Assembly (NCBI GenBank): GCA_019408975.1 | Contig: DXVA01000094.1 | Coordinates: forward strand, 1,925 to 13,431 | Length of the DNA: 11,507 nucleotides | Direction: 5' to 3' | DNA from: Lentisphaeria bacterium | Lineage (GTDB): Bacteria; Verrucomicrobiota; Lentisphaeria; Victivallales; UBA1829 | Shown here: positions 1 through 6,402 of the stretch, in pieces | Numbering within the stretch: the first letter of the stretch is position 1 | Layout: the number at the start of each line of letters is the position of its first letter | Position numbers and translations under genes: made by a program | The notes under the pieces: generated by a model | The model's database searches: none | The model's input: the letters and a program-made list of their open reading frames with translations, nothing else | Told to the model about the DNA's origin: nothing

Positions 1-2
1 AG

Positions 3-221
3 CTCGTTCCAGCCGTCCGGGACATCCGGCTCAGGATCCACGCAGGTATCGCCCGGATCGAAGTATCCGGAGAAAATATTGCCGAAACAGCCGCCCGCCA
101 CCGGGAAATCGCAGAAGGTCTGAAAAAACTCGGATTTCAATTTGTAACTCTTGATCTGGAAGGCTTCCGTTCCGGAAGCATGGACGGACTCAACAAACAT
201 CAATCAAACAAGGAGGCATGA
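3..221 (+). CDS. larE: ATP-dependent sacrificial sulfur transferase LarE, C-terminal fragment
   Basis: This reading frame is open from the left edge and stops at TGA 219-221, giving the last 72 residues of a longer protein. The fragment contains a pattern like R-hydrophobic-R-x-H-x-x-x-A-R-I-E-V followed by a KxLGF-x-F-V-T-L-D-L-E-G-F-R-S-GS ending. This ending is typical of LarE, the PP-loop family enzyme that gives up a cysteine sulfur to build the nickel-pincer nucleotide cofactor of lactate racemase and its relatives. The ATP-binding and sulfur-donor parts lie outside the window, so the catalytic cysteine cannot be checked. The stop is 2 nt before the chosen tatA start, and the tatA ribosome binding site lies inside the last larE codons, so the two genes are probably cotranscribed and translationally coupled. 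The family call rests only on the C-terminal signature. Confidence 0.85.
   Translation, partial: LVPAVRDIRLRIHAGIARIEVSGENIAETAARHREIAEGLKKLGFQFVTLDLEGFRSGSMDGLNKHQSNKEA
210..216 (+). promoter_or_regulatory. Ribosome binding site deciding the tatA start
   Basis: The sequence AAGGAGG is a near-perfect Shine-Dalgarno site. It lies 1 nt before the ATG at 218 but 7 nt before the in-frame ATG at 224, which is the normal distance. It therefore supports 224 as the tatA start. The site is embedded in the final codons of the upstream larE gene. Confidence 0.85.
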
Positions 222-223
222 TC

Positions 224-436
224 ATGTCACTCGGATTCACGGAAATTCTTCTCATCGCCCTGGTTGTCCTCATCATTTTCGGGGCGAAACGCATCCCGGA
301 ACTGGCACGCGCGCTCGGCCGCGCATCCTATGAATTCAAAAAAGCAAAAGCCGCAATCACCGATGAAAGCGGGGAATTCATGGACATTGCAGAAAAAACA
401 GCGGAAAAGAAAGAGAAAAAGGAAATCAAGGAGTAA
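224..436 (+). CDS. tatA: Twin-arginine translocase subunit TatA/TatE
   Basis: This is a 70-residue protein of the TatA/E family, which forms the pore-like component that moves folded proteins with twin-arginine signals across the inner membrane. It starts with a short periplasmic end, then one transmembrane helix (about residues 5-19, rich in L, I and V). The classic F-G-x-K-R-I-P-E-L-A-R-x-L-G hinge and amphipathic helix follow (about 19-35), then a charged tail rich in K and E. The hinge phenylalanine-glycine pair is present. The length matches short TatA proteins (about 60-90 aa), and the lack of a long tail argues against TatB. The ATG at 224 is chosen because AAGGAGG lies 7 nt upstream; an in-frame ATG at 218 would sit almost on that site. 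No tatC is in the window. The two following genes encode probable Tat cargoes, which suggests a functional grouping. Confidence 0.93.
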   Translation: MSLGFTEILLIALVVLIIFGAKRIPELARALGRASYEFKKAKAAITDESGEFMDIAEKTAEKKEKKEIKE

Positions 437-509
437 ACCGGCAACCGCCAACGGAAACCGTATCCTGGTAAAACCATCTTTTTGAATGAATCAGGCAAAA
501 GGAGAAAAA

Positions 510-1757
510 ATGAACAGACGTGAATTTCTGAAAGGAGCATTGACCCTCGCCGCTCTCGCCCCCGTCACCCGCCTCGCCGCAAAAGCCGGAGTCGATGGAG
601 ATAAAACATCGGATGTCCTGGAAGGCAGCCAGGTGACACGCCGGCGTTACAAAAACAGCGCCATGACCGTTCCCCTCCTCGGTTTCGGCTGTATGCGCCT
701 GCCGCAGGTATCCCCGGACAATCCGGGAATCGATTATGCAACGACGAAAAAGATGATCGACCGCGCAATGAAGGCGGGATGCAATTATTTCGATACCGCC
801 TACATGTATCACGACGGAGAAAGCGAACGCTGCCTCGGGGAACTGCTGAAACCCTATTCACGCGACTCTTATTATCTCACGGATAAAATGCCGGTGTGGT
901 TCGCGCGGAACTCCGGGGATATCGAAAAAATCTTCAAGGAACAGCTCGCACGGTGCAAAACCCGCTATTTCGATTTCTACATGCTTCATTCACTTGATAC
1001 GGCGAACTGGAATCTTGCACAAAAATATAAGGCGTATGAGTTTCTCGCACGTATGAAAAAGGAGGGAAAAATCCGGAAACTCGGCTTCTCCTTCCACGAT
1101 ACCCCCGAAGTGCTTCGGAAAATCGTGGAGGCGCAGGAGTGGGATTTTGCCCAGATTCAGCTCAATTATCTTGATTGGGAACTCTACCGCTCGCGGGAAC
1201 AGTATGAAATCCTGACGAAAGCCGGCATTCCGGTCATCGTAATGGAACCGCTGCGCGGCGGATCGCTGGCGTCGCTTTCACCGGACGCCACGGAGATTCT
1301 CAGGAAAGCCGATCCCCATTCCAGCAACGCCGCCTGGGCGCTCCGTTACGTTGCAAGCCTGCCGAATGTGCTCTGCGTGCTCTCCGGGATGAGCCTGCCT
1401 GAACATGTGGAAGACAATCTCAAGACCTTTTCTCCGCTGAAACCGCTCACAGTCAATGAACGGAAGACGCTGGATCAGGCTCTGGCGGCATACCGGAAAC
1501 GCCTGGCAATCCCCTGCACCGCCTGCCGCTACTGCATGCCATGCCCCGTCGGCGTCGAGATTCCCAAGATATTCGGGCTCTACAATCAGTATAAAATCAC
1601 CGGGAACAAATGGCTGTTCAGCAATAATTACAACGCAATCCCGGAAGATTCCAGAGCATCCGCCTGTGTCAACTGCGGCAAATGCACAAGACACTGCCCG
1701 CAGAAAATTCAAATACCTGCGGAACTGAAAAAGATCGCCGAAGAACTAAAGAGCTGA
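510..1757 (+). CDS. Tat-exported aldo/keto reductase with C-terminal 2[4Fe-4S] domain (copy 1)
   Basis: This 415-residue protein resembles the predicted aldo/keto reductases that carry a ferredoxin-like tail (COG1453 type). Residues 2-8 (NRREFLK) match the Tat motif. A short hydrophobic stretch (about 10-20) and an A-rich region (about 23-27) complete a probable Tat signal, so it may act in the periplasm or as a membrane-anchored protein. The TIM-barrel part (about 47-330) keeps the family catalytic tetrad: D95 and Y100 in DTAYMY, K126 in DKMP, and H160 in YMLH. The C-terminal part has two cysteine clusters, C336/C339/C342/C345 and C386/C389/C392/C396, the latter followed by P-Q, enough for two [4Fe-4S] clusters. 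It could move electrons between NAD(P)H and a carbonyl or sugar-like substrate; the substrate is unknown. An in-frame ATG at 486 is possible, but GGAG at 501-504 and the identical N-terminus of the paralogue support 510. Confidence 0.9.
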   Translation: MNRREFLKGALTLAALAPVTRLAAKAGVDGDKTSDVLEGSQVTRRRYKNSAMTVPLLGFGCMRLPQVSPDNPGIDYATTKKMIDRAMKAGCNYFDTAYMYHDGESERCLGELLKPYSRDSYYLTDKMPVWFARNSGDIEKIFKEQLARCKTRYFDFYMLHSLDTANWNLAQKYKAYEFLARMKKEGKIRKLGFSFHDTPEVLRKIVEAQEWDFAQIQLNYLDWELYRSREQYEILTKAGIPVIVMEPLRGGSLASLSPDATEILRKADPHSSNAAWALRYVASLPNVLCVLSGMSLPEHVEDNLKTFSPLKPLTVNERKTLDQALAAYRKRLAIPCTACRYCMPCPVGVEIPKIFGLYNQYKITGNKWLFSNNYNAIPEDSRASACVNCGKCTRHCPQKIQIPAELKKIAEELKS

Positions 1758-1802
1758 TCCGGCACCTGCCGATGGGAAATATAAACTCAAGGAGAATACA
1801 TT

Positions 1803-3101
1803 ATGAATAGACGTGAATTCCTGAAAGGGGCGCTGACCGTCGCCGCTCTCGCCCCCATTACGCGCCTCGCCGCAAAAGCCGGGCTTGACGGAGACAAAAG
1901 CTCCGACTCGATCAAAGGCGCCCAGGTCACCCGCCGGCGTTACAAGAATACAGCCCAGACCGTTCCCCTCCTCGGTTTCGGCATGATGCGTCTGCCGCGC
2001 CTCTCTCCTGAAAAACCCGACATCGACTACGCTACGGCTGAAAAGCAGATCGCCCGGGCAATGGCGGCCGGAGTCAATTACTTCGACACAGCCTATTTCT
2101 ACCATGACGGACTCAGCGAAAAGTGTGCCGGCGACCTGCTTTCCAAATATCCGCGTGACAGCTATTACCTTGTAAGCAAAATGCCGGTTCGCGCTTTAAG
2201 GAAGGAAGCGGACGTGGAGCGTATCTGGAATGAACAGCTCGCCAGATGCAAAGCCGATTATTTCGACTTTTATCTGGTACACAATCTGAACAAGGACCGC
2301 TGGGAGGATACAAAACGTTTCCATGTCTATGAATTCCTCCGGCAGAAGCAGAAAGAAGGAAAGATCCGGCGTCTCGGATTCTCTTTCCACGACGAACCGG
2401 AGATCCTGAAAACCATTGCGGAGGCGCATCCATGGGATTTCGCCCAGATTCAGCTCAATTATCTTGACTGGACACTCTACCGCTCGCGGGAACAGTATGA
2501 AATCCTGACGAAACTCGGCATTCCCGTGGTTATTATGGAACCGCTGCGCGGCGGCGCACTGGCGACATTAAACCCGGAAGCCACAGGTATTTTCAAAAAG
2601 GCAAATCCGGATGCAAGTGTCGCTTCATGGGCGCTTCGTTATGCAGCGTCGCTTCCAAACGTGCTCTGCGTATTAAGCGGTATGACACTGACCGAGCATC
2701 TCGAAGACAACATCAAGACATTCACAAATTTCAAACCGCTGACCGATACGGAACGCAGGACAGTGGAAGCGGCTCTGGCTGCATACCGGAAATCCGGGGC
2801 GGTTCCATGCACGGAATGCCGTTACTGCACCCCCTGTCCCGCAGGAGTGGATATCCCACGTATCTTCGGGCTCTACAATCAATATAAAACCAGCGGAAAT
2901 TTTTTCCATTTTCAGCTGGTTTATGATAAAATGACCGAAGATGAAAAAGCCTCCGCCTGCATCAACTGCGGAGTCTGCCTGAAAAAATGCCCTCAGAAAA
3001 TCAATATTCCGGAACAGCTGAAAAAAATTGAAGCCGAGTTCAAACAGCGCTCTGCCGGTCATGCCATGTACTGGACACCAGACAATGAATATCTGGTTTA
3101 A
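1803..3101 (+). CDS. Tat-exported aldo/keto reductase with C-terminal 2[4Fe-4S] domain (copy 2)
   Basis: This 432-residue paralogue of the preceding gene aligns with it without gaps over the first 410 residues (about 68% identical by hand count). The Tat motif NRREFLK, the tetrad D95, Y100, K126 and H160, and all eight Fe-S cysteines (336, 339, 342, 345, 386, 389, 392, 396) are at the same positions, so both copies look active. They differ most around residues 131-140, 161-180 and 367-378, and near the barrel mouth (C61 in copy 1 is M61 here), which may reflect different substrates. This copy has an extra C-terminal tail of about 17 residues ending in tyrosine, leucine and valine. AAGGAG at 1789-1794 lies 8 nt before the ATG. 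The gene starts 45 nt after copy 1 and is followed by a strong terminator, so it is probably the last gene of the larE-tatA-reductase unit. Confidence 0.9.
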   Translation: MNRREFLKGALTVAALAPITRLAAKAGLDGDKSSDSIKGAQVTRRRYKNTAQTVPLLGFGMMRLPRLSPEKPDIDYATAEKQIARAMAAGVNYFDTAYFYHDGLSEKCAGDLLSKYPRDSYYLVSKMPVRALRKEADVERIWNEQLARCKADYFDFYLVHNLNKDRWEDTKRFHVYEFLRQKQKEGKIRRLGFSFHDEPEILKTIAEAHPWDFAQIQLNYLDWTLYRSREQYEILTKLGIPVVIMEPLRGGALATLNPEATGIFKKANPDASVASWALRYAASLPNVLCVLSGMTLTEHLEDNIKTFTNFKPLTDTERRTVEAALAAYRKSGAVPCTECRYCTPCPAGVDIPRIFGLYNQYKTSGNFFHFQLVYDKMTEDEKASACINCGVCLKKCPQKINIPEQLKKIEAEFKQRSAGHAMYWTPDNEYLV

Positions 3102-3127
3102 CAGCCTGGCGCTTGCAGAAGAAAGAC

Positions 3128-3172
3128 AAAAATCGGTTCCGCCTGCAACTGTCGCAGACGGAACCGGTTTTT
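3128..3172. terminator. Intrinsic terminator, probably bidirectional
   Basis: The left arm CGGTTCCG (3134-3141) pairs perfectly with CGGAACCG (3159-3166). After one C-A mismatch, CTGC (3143-3146) pairs with GCAG (3154-3157), leaving a 7-nt loop. Five A's precede the hairpin (3128-3132) and five T's follow it (3168-3172), so it can work as a Rho-independent terminator on either strand. It lies 26 nt after the second reductase and also downstream of the convergent dehydrogenase gene, so it can serve both. Confidence 0.88.
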
Positions 3173-3195
3173 ATTAAAAAAATTGGTTTAATAGT

Positions 3196-3217
3196 GCGAT
3201 GCTCTGCATCGCGGTAG
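3196..3217 (+). repeat. Short hairpin with GTAG foot, REP-like unit 1
   Basis: GCGATGC (3196-3202) and GCATCGC (3206-3212) form a perfect 7-bp stem with a TCT loop, followed by G and then GTAG at 3214-3217. A second hairpin with the same GGTAGTT foot lies about 45 nt further on. A stem with a GTAG foot is the general layout of REP sequences mobilised by RAYT-type Y1 transposases. No transposase is in the window, so the identity is inferred from shape alone. Confidence 0.45.
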
Positions 3218-3238
3218 TTTATTGGTCCGGCTTTTCGA

Positions 3239-3263
3239 TACCCCGCCGCAAGCAGCGGGGTAG
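3239..3263 (+). repeat. Short hairpin with GTAG foot, REP-like unit 2
   Basis: TACCCCGC (3239-3246) and GCGGGGTA (3255-3262) form a perfect 8-bp stem with an 8-nt loop. GTAG occupies 3260-3263, overlapping the end of the stem, and TTC follows. It resembles unit 1 in layout and foot sequence but not in stem sequence. It also lies about 20 nt beyond the stop of the leftward dehydrogenase gene. No T tract follows on that strand, so it is a poor intrinsic terminator on its own. It may act as a transcript 3'-end stabiliser. Confidence 0.45.
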
Positions 3264-3282
3264 TTCAATTTCAGGACGGGAA

Positions 3283-4437
3283 TCAGACCCCGGCTTTGAC
3301 GATCAACTCGAAAATCTCCTTTGCTTCGCCTTCCTGCGTATTTTTCTGCCAGAGTTCCTCCAGCCCTTTCCGAATGGCTTCCGTATCCTTGCCGAACTCT
3401 TTCTGCGCGGCAAGCAGGGCGCCTTTTGCAAAATTCAACGGCTGAAGCCCCTGGCTCAAAACAAGGCGCATCGTGCCGACGACACGGTCATCCCACGACA
3501 GTTTTCTGTGCATGTCGCGGATCACGCGGTCGATGGAGTCGGAAAGATAGACGTTCTGCATCCGGTCGATCAGTCCGTTTGCGTAATTCGCCATGCCGGA
3601 TTCGGTGAACATCTCGTCCACGCCGGCATATTTCCTGCACAGCGCAACACCCGACTCCTTCAGGAAAGCATCCCGCCCAATCTCCACAAGTTCGGGATGC
3701 CCGGAAAGTTCCGACATCTTTTTGAGTCCGATGGAGTCACCGAGGATGCCAAGCAGGAAATGCGTTGCATTGTGTCCGTAAAGTTTTGCAAACTCAAACG
3801 GGAAAAGATCCTTCTTGACATACAGGTTCTTCACGGAGCGCGTTTCGATCTGCGGCGCATCGGAAATCAGAATCCAGTTGAACTCCTCCACAAGATGGGC
3901 GCGCCCCGCACCGGGACAGAGTTCCGCGAGATTGCGGAGTTTGCATTCTTCGCCGCGCGCCACATCGCTCATTTTGCCGATCACGGTATTCAGATAGTAA
4001 GTTTGTGAGAACGGCTCGCCGATTTCCTTTTCCAGTTTTTCCGCGGCATGGTTGTCGTTTTCCGCCGTATAGACAAAACGCAGTGCGTCAGGAGTGCGGC
4101 GGAAACCGTCGCGAAGCCATTGCGCCGTAGGTCCGAAGAATTTCACGCTCGGCAGAGCGGTGGCGATTTCCGACGCTTCGGCGGCGGCGGCAATCAGCTT
4201 TTCCAGTTCTTCCGGTTTCGCGGGGCTGTAAACCTCAATATTTTTGCAGACTTCGGTATATACCCGGTCCGGAGCCGCAATGTTGATGGTGATGGCGCCG
4301 CCGGAACTACGGATCGCCTCTCTCAGCGTGTCATCGACTTCCGCCACCACGATCCTGTCGAAATTCCCCTTCGATGCGCCGGATACAAAGATGCCTGTCT
4401 GAATCGGCCCGAGGCCGATACCCAAAAAAGTTTTCAT
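3283..4437 (-). CDS. Mannitol-1-phosphate 5-dehydrogenase-like polyol/uronate oxidoreductase
   Basis: The protein is 384 residues long, very close to E. coli MtlD (382), and looks like a polyol-specific long-chain dehydrogenase that uses NAD(H) in the cytoplasm. A Rossmann start with G-x-G-x-x-x-x-x-G (about residues 6-15) is followed by an acidic residue near 33-36. T-A-E-N at about 124-127 corresponds to the C-E-N motif of MtlD. The catalytic pattern K-x4-N-x2-H is present as K218, N223 and H226. Near the C-terminus (about 278-320), D-R-x-x-N-x-Y-L, D-R-V and R-K-L-S-x-D-D-R match the mannitol dehydrogenase C-terminal domain. Substrate specificity is not settled: mannitol-1-phosphate, mannitol, fructuronate or tagaturonate are possible in this family, though length and motifs favour the MtlD branch. 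No mannitol PTS gene is nearby. The start at 4437 is chosen over ATGs at 4467 and 4479 because AGGGAG lies 6 nt upstream of it on this strand. Confidence 0.8.
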   Translation of the reverse strand: MKTFLGIGLGPIQTGIFVSGASKGNFDRIVVAEVDDTLREAIRSSGGAITINIAAPDRVYTEVCKNIEVYSPAKPEELEKLIAAAAEASEIATALPSVKFFGPTAQWLRDGFRRTPDALRFVYTAENDNHAAEKLEKEIGEPFSQTYYLNTVIGKMSDVARGEECKLRNLAELCPGAGRAHLVEEFNWILISDAPQIETRSVKNLYVKKDLFPFEFAKLYGHNATHFLLGILGDSIGLKKMSELSGHPELVEIGRDAFLKESGVALCRKYAGVDEMFTESGMANYANGLIDRMQNVYLSDSIDRVIRDMHRKLSWDDRVVGTMRLVLSQGLQPLNFAKGALLAAQKEFGKDTEAIRKGLEELWQKNTQEGEAKEIFELIVKAGV

Positions 4438-4475
4438 CACATTCTCCCTCTGGTTATGAAGTTTCATCACATTCT
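4432..4475. repeat. Two copies of a 14-bp direct repeat over the dehydrogenase start
   Basis: TTTCATCACATTCT occurs at 4432-4445 and again at 4462-4475, exactly 30 bp apart. The first copy covers the chosen start codon of the leftward dehydrogenase, and the second covers another in-frame ATG. The repeat may be the trace of a small duplication that doubled the translation start, or a binding site for a regulator. Confidence 0.7.
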
Positions 4476-4485
4476 GCATCCGGAT

Positions 4486-4514
4486 ACTATAATCTTCAGA
4501 AAGGGGTTTGCAAA
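4486..4514 (-). promoter_or_regulatory. Candidate sigma70-type promoter for the dehydrogenase gene
   Basis: Read on the minus strand, TTTGCA (4514-4509) and TATAGT (4491-4486) are separated by exactly 17 nt. They match the -35 and -10 consensus at 4 of 6 and 5 of 6 positions. Transcription would begin near 4479, giving a leader of about 42 nt before the start codon at 4437. A perfect palindrome GTTTGCAAAC (4506-4515) covers the -35 box and could be an operator. This is a prediction from sequence only. Confidence 0.5.
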
Positions 4515-4555
4515 CTCACTCCGGAACATTTTTCGCTCAAAGCGGACATATTTAT

Positions 4556-4584
4556 TTGCATATTCCCGGGAAACGGACTATTTT
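4556..4584 (+). promoter_or_regulatory. Candidate weak promoter for the rightward operon
   Basis: TTGCAT (4556-4561) and TATTTT (4579-4584) are 17 nt apart and partly match the sigma70 consensus (3 of 6 and 4 of 6). Transcription would start about 27 nt before the ATG at 4618. A perfect palindrome TTCCCGGGAA (4563-4572) lies in the spacer. The match is weak, but this is the best candidate in the divergent gap, whose rightward genes must have a promoter somewhere here. Confidence 0.3.
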
Positions 4585-4617
4585 TCACCAGATCGCAGAA
4601 AGATTTCAGGGGATAAA

Positions 4618-6378
4618 ATGGCAGAAAAAGAACAGATCAAAATCACATTGAAGCCTAAAGGAGCGAAAATTAAAATCTCCTTGCCGGAGGAGCCGGAGGA
4701 AAAACAGCAGGAGACCATGCCGCCGTCTTCCCGTGACATTCCGAAGGAAACCGCGGAAAAAGTCCGTATTTCCCTGCGGCGCAACCCCGCGCCTGCGGAA
4801 CCGCCGCCCGCAGCGAAAATCGTCCGCGAAGAATCGCCGCCCGCCCCCCGGGAAGAGAAAAAAACAGAGGAACAACTCCGCGAAGATGCCGCGGAAGCCG
4901 AGGCTCTATTGAAAATACGCCGGCTGGAGGCAATGGCTCAGGCGGAAACAGGAAGCGGGCTTGAACGGTTCGGACTCACAAAGCGCAAAATCATTTTCAT
5001 TCTTTTTCTGATCGGTATTTTTGTAACGATTTTCCTTTATGCGACATCCCTGGAAAAAGGCGCAAAGGCTATCGCCGAGGCAAAAAATCCCAAAGGCAGA
5101 TTCGGCAAGATTCTGCCTCAGAATAATGAACTGTTCAATGAACTGATCAACGATGAACCTCCGGCGCAGCAGAACAACAACCCACCGCCGGAACAGCCGG
5201 AAAAAGCCGAAACGGAAAAAGTTCCGGAAATACCGGAGCCACCGCCGAAACCTCCGGAAGAAACGGCATTCGAAACCCTGCGGGAACTGGTAAAAAAGAA
5301 AGCGCCGGAAAAAGAAATTACAGCACAGCTCCGCAAATTTCAGAATGAGTTCATGCAATTGGAGAACTTTCACCTGCAAATCATCAACTATCTGCCGGCA
5401 ACTCCTTATCACGCAGTCTGCCGCAGGGAATACCTGCGCTGGGCGAAAGAAAATCCGGAATCTTATCTCCCGAACCTGATCTGCGGGGCGTATCTGCTGA
5501 AAGGCGGCAGGGCTATCCCGTATCTTGAACGCGCCCTTCTTGCGGGGCGGAACCTGAAACTGCCGTATCAGAGGCTGATCGGGGAATATTACGCTCTGGG
5601 GCAATTCTCCCGTGCCTCAGCAGTCTGTTCAAATTATCTGCGGATTTTCCCCGACGATGCCGATATGCACGTAAAAAGGGCGCTGATCCGGTTCGACAAC
5701 AAGGAGCCGGACAAAGAGATTCTGGAGGATTTGAAGCGGGAACTCATTACAGATTGTCCGGCGCTGTCCGAAACCCGGCGTATGGCGAAACTCCTGCTGT
5801 ATCTGATCCATGCGGGGAACAATGCAGAGGCACGGCAAATGCTCGACGCCGTCGGAAAAGACCCCGCATTGCAGGACGAATGGGCGCTTTATGAGATCAT
5901 GTATGCGCTCTCCAACAATCAGGAGGCTCCGCCCGAAGCGCTGAAAAGGGAGAATCTGCAAACCGCCCGTATGAAGCTTCTGTATCATGTCTCACGGAAG
6001 GAGTTCGACGCGGCAATGCATGTCAATGCCGGGGCGGACAGCACAATCTACCCGGATTTCTGGGATACGTTCGCCTCCTGGTACTGCAGGGACGACGGCT
6101 GGAAAGTGAATCTGATGAAGCTGAACGTAAAATTCGGAGACGATCTTTTCCGAAACACCATGCTGCGTCTGTGGCAGGGAAGAATCACTCTGGCGCAGGC
6201 GCGGGAAATCATGGAGCATGTCCCACCTCATGAAAAAGGCGTCATGGCGTTCCTGCTTTCTCTTGCGGCGGAGCGGGAGGGAAACAGGATCGCAAAACGG
6301 GTATTGGAGCGAACAAGTCAGAAAAGTTTGCATCGGGGTATTTACTCCACGCTGTTTCAGCGTTATATTACCCCATAA
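4618..6378 (+). CDS. Single-span membrane protein with proline-rich linker and TPR-like helical domain, function unknown
   Basis: This 586-residue protein is not recognised. Residues 1-120 are hydrophilic, presumably cytoplasmic, and rich in E, K and P. They contain three short alternating-beta patterns of the form I/V-K/R-I-S/T-L at 7-11, 18-22 and 49-53. One transmembrane helix follows (about 124-142), preceded by TKRK, which favours an inside N-terminus. A linker (about 160-206) is rich in proline, glutamate, asparagine and glutamine and could span part of the periplasm. The rest (about 207-586) looks all-helical, with TPR-like spacing near 270-350 (LxGxYYALGQF, then A-x-x-x-C-x-x-Y-L and a P-D-D turn). 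This layout suggests an envelope scaffold. The ATG at 4618 is chosen because AGGGG lies 5 nt upstream; the open frame extends further left but overlaps the divergent gene. It heads a probable operon, with the next gene 24 nt downstream. Confidence 0.75.
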   Translation: MAEKEQIKITLKPKGAKIKISLPEEPEEKQQETMPPSSRDIPKETAEKVRISLRRNPAPAEPPPAAKIVREESPPAPREEKKTEEQLREDAAEAEALLKIRRLEAMAQAETGSGLERFGLTKRKIIFILFLIGIFVTIFLYATSLEKGAKAIAEAKNPKGRFGKILPQNNELFNELINDEPPAQQNNNPPPEQPEKAETEKVPEIPEPPPKPPEETAFETLRELVKKKAPEKEITAQLRKFQNEFMQLENFHLQIINYLPATPYHAVCRREYLRWAKENPESYLPNLICGAYLLKGGRAIPYLERALLAGRNLKLPYQRLIGEYYALGQFSRASAVCSNYLRIFPDDADMHVKRALIRFDNKEPDKEILEDLKRELITDCPALSETRRMAKLLLYLIHAGNNAEARQMLDAVGKDPALQDEWALYEIMYALSNNQEAPPEALKRENLQTARMKLLYHVSRKEFDAAMHVNAGADSTIYPDFWDTFASWYCRDDGWKVNLMKLNVKFGDDLFRNTMLRLWQGRITLAQAREIMEHVPPHEKGVMAFLLSLAAEREGNRIAKRVLERTSQKSLHRGIYSTLFQRYITP

Positions 6379-6402
6379 TCAAAAACTTCAGGAGTTGTAA
6401 CC

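Noticed and set aside
469..485. A TGGT/ACCA mini-hairpin followed by a short T run between tatA and the first reductase.
   Set aside because: The stem has only 4 bp with a 3-nt loop, too weak to be called a terminator or attenuator.
3199..4008. A 269-codon open frame on the + strand.
   Set aside because: It lies antisense to the dehydrogenase gene, which has clear family motifs and a better start; the + frame gives a protein with no recognisable domain and is a shadow.
4488..4493. A perfect TATAAT on the + strand in the divergent gap.
   Set aside because: No acceptable -35 box lies 16-18 nt upstream, and it would give a leader of over 110 nt. The overlapping minus-strand TATAGT fits better.
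4048..4617. In-frame extension of the TPR-like protein to the left.
   Set aside because: It would overlap the divergent dehydrogenase gene and its promoter region, with no ribosome binding site or family support; the start at 4618 has AGGGG at a good distance.
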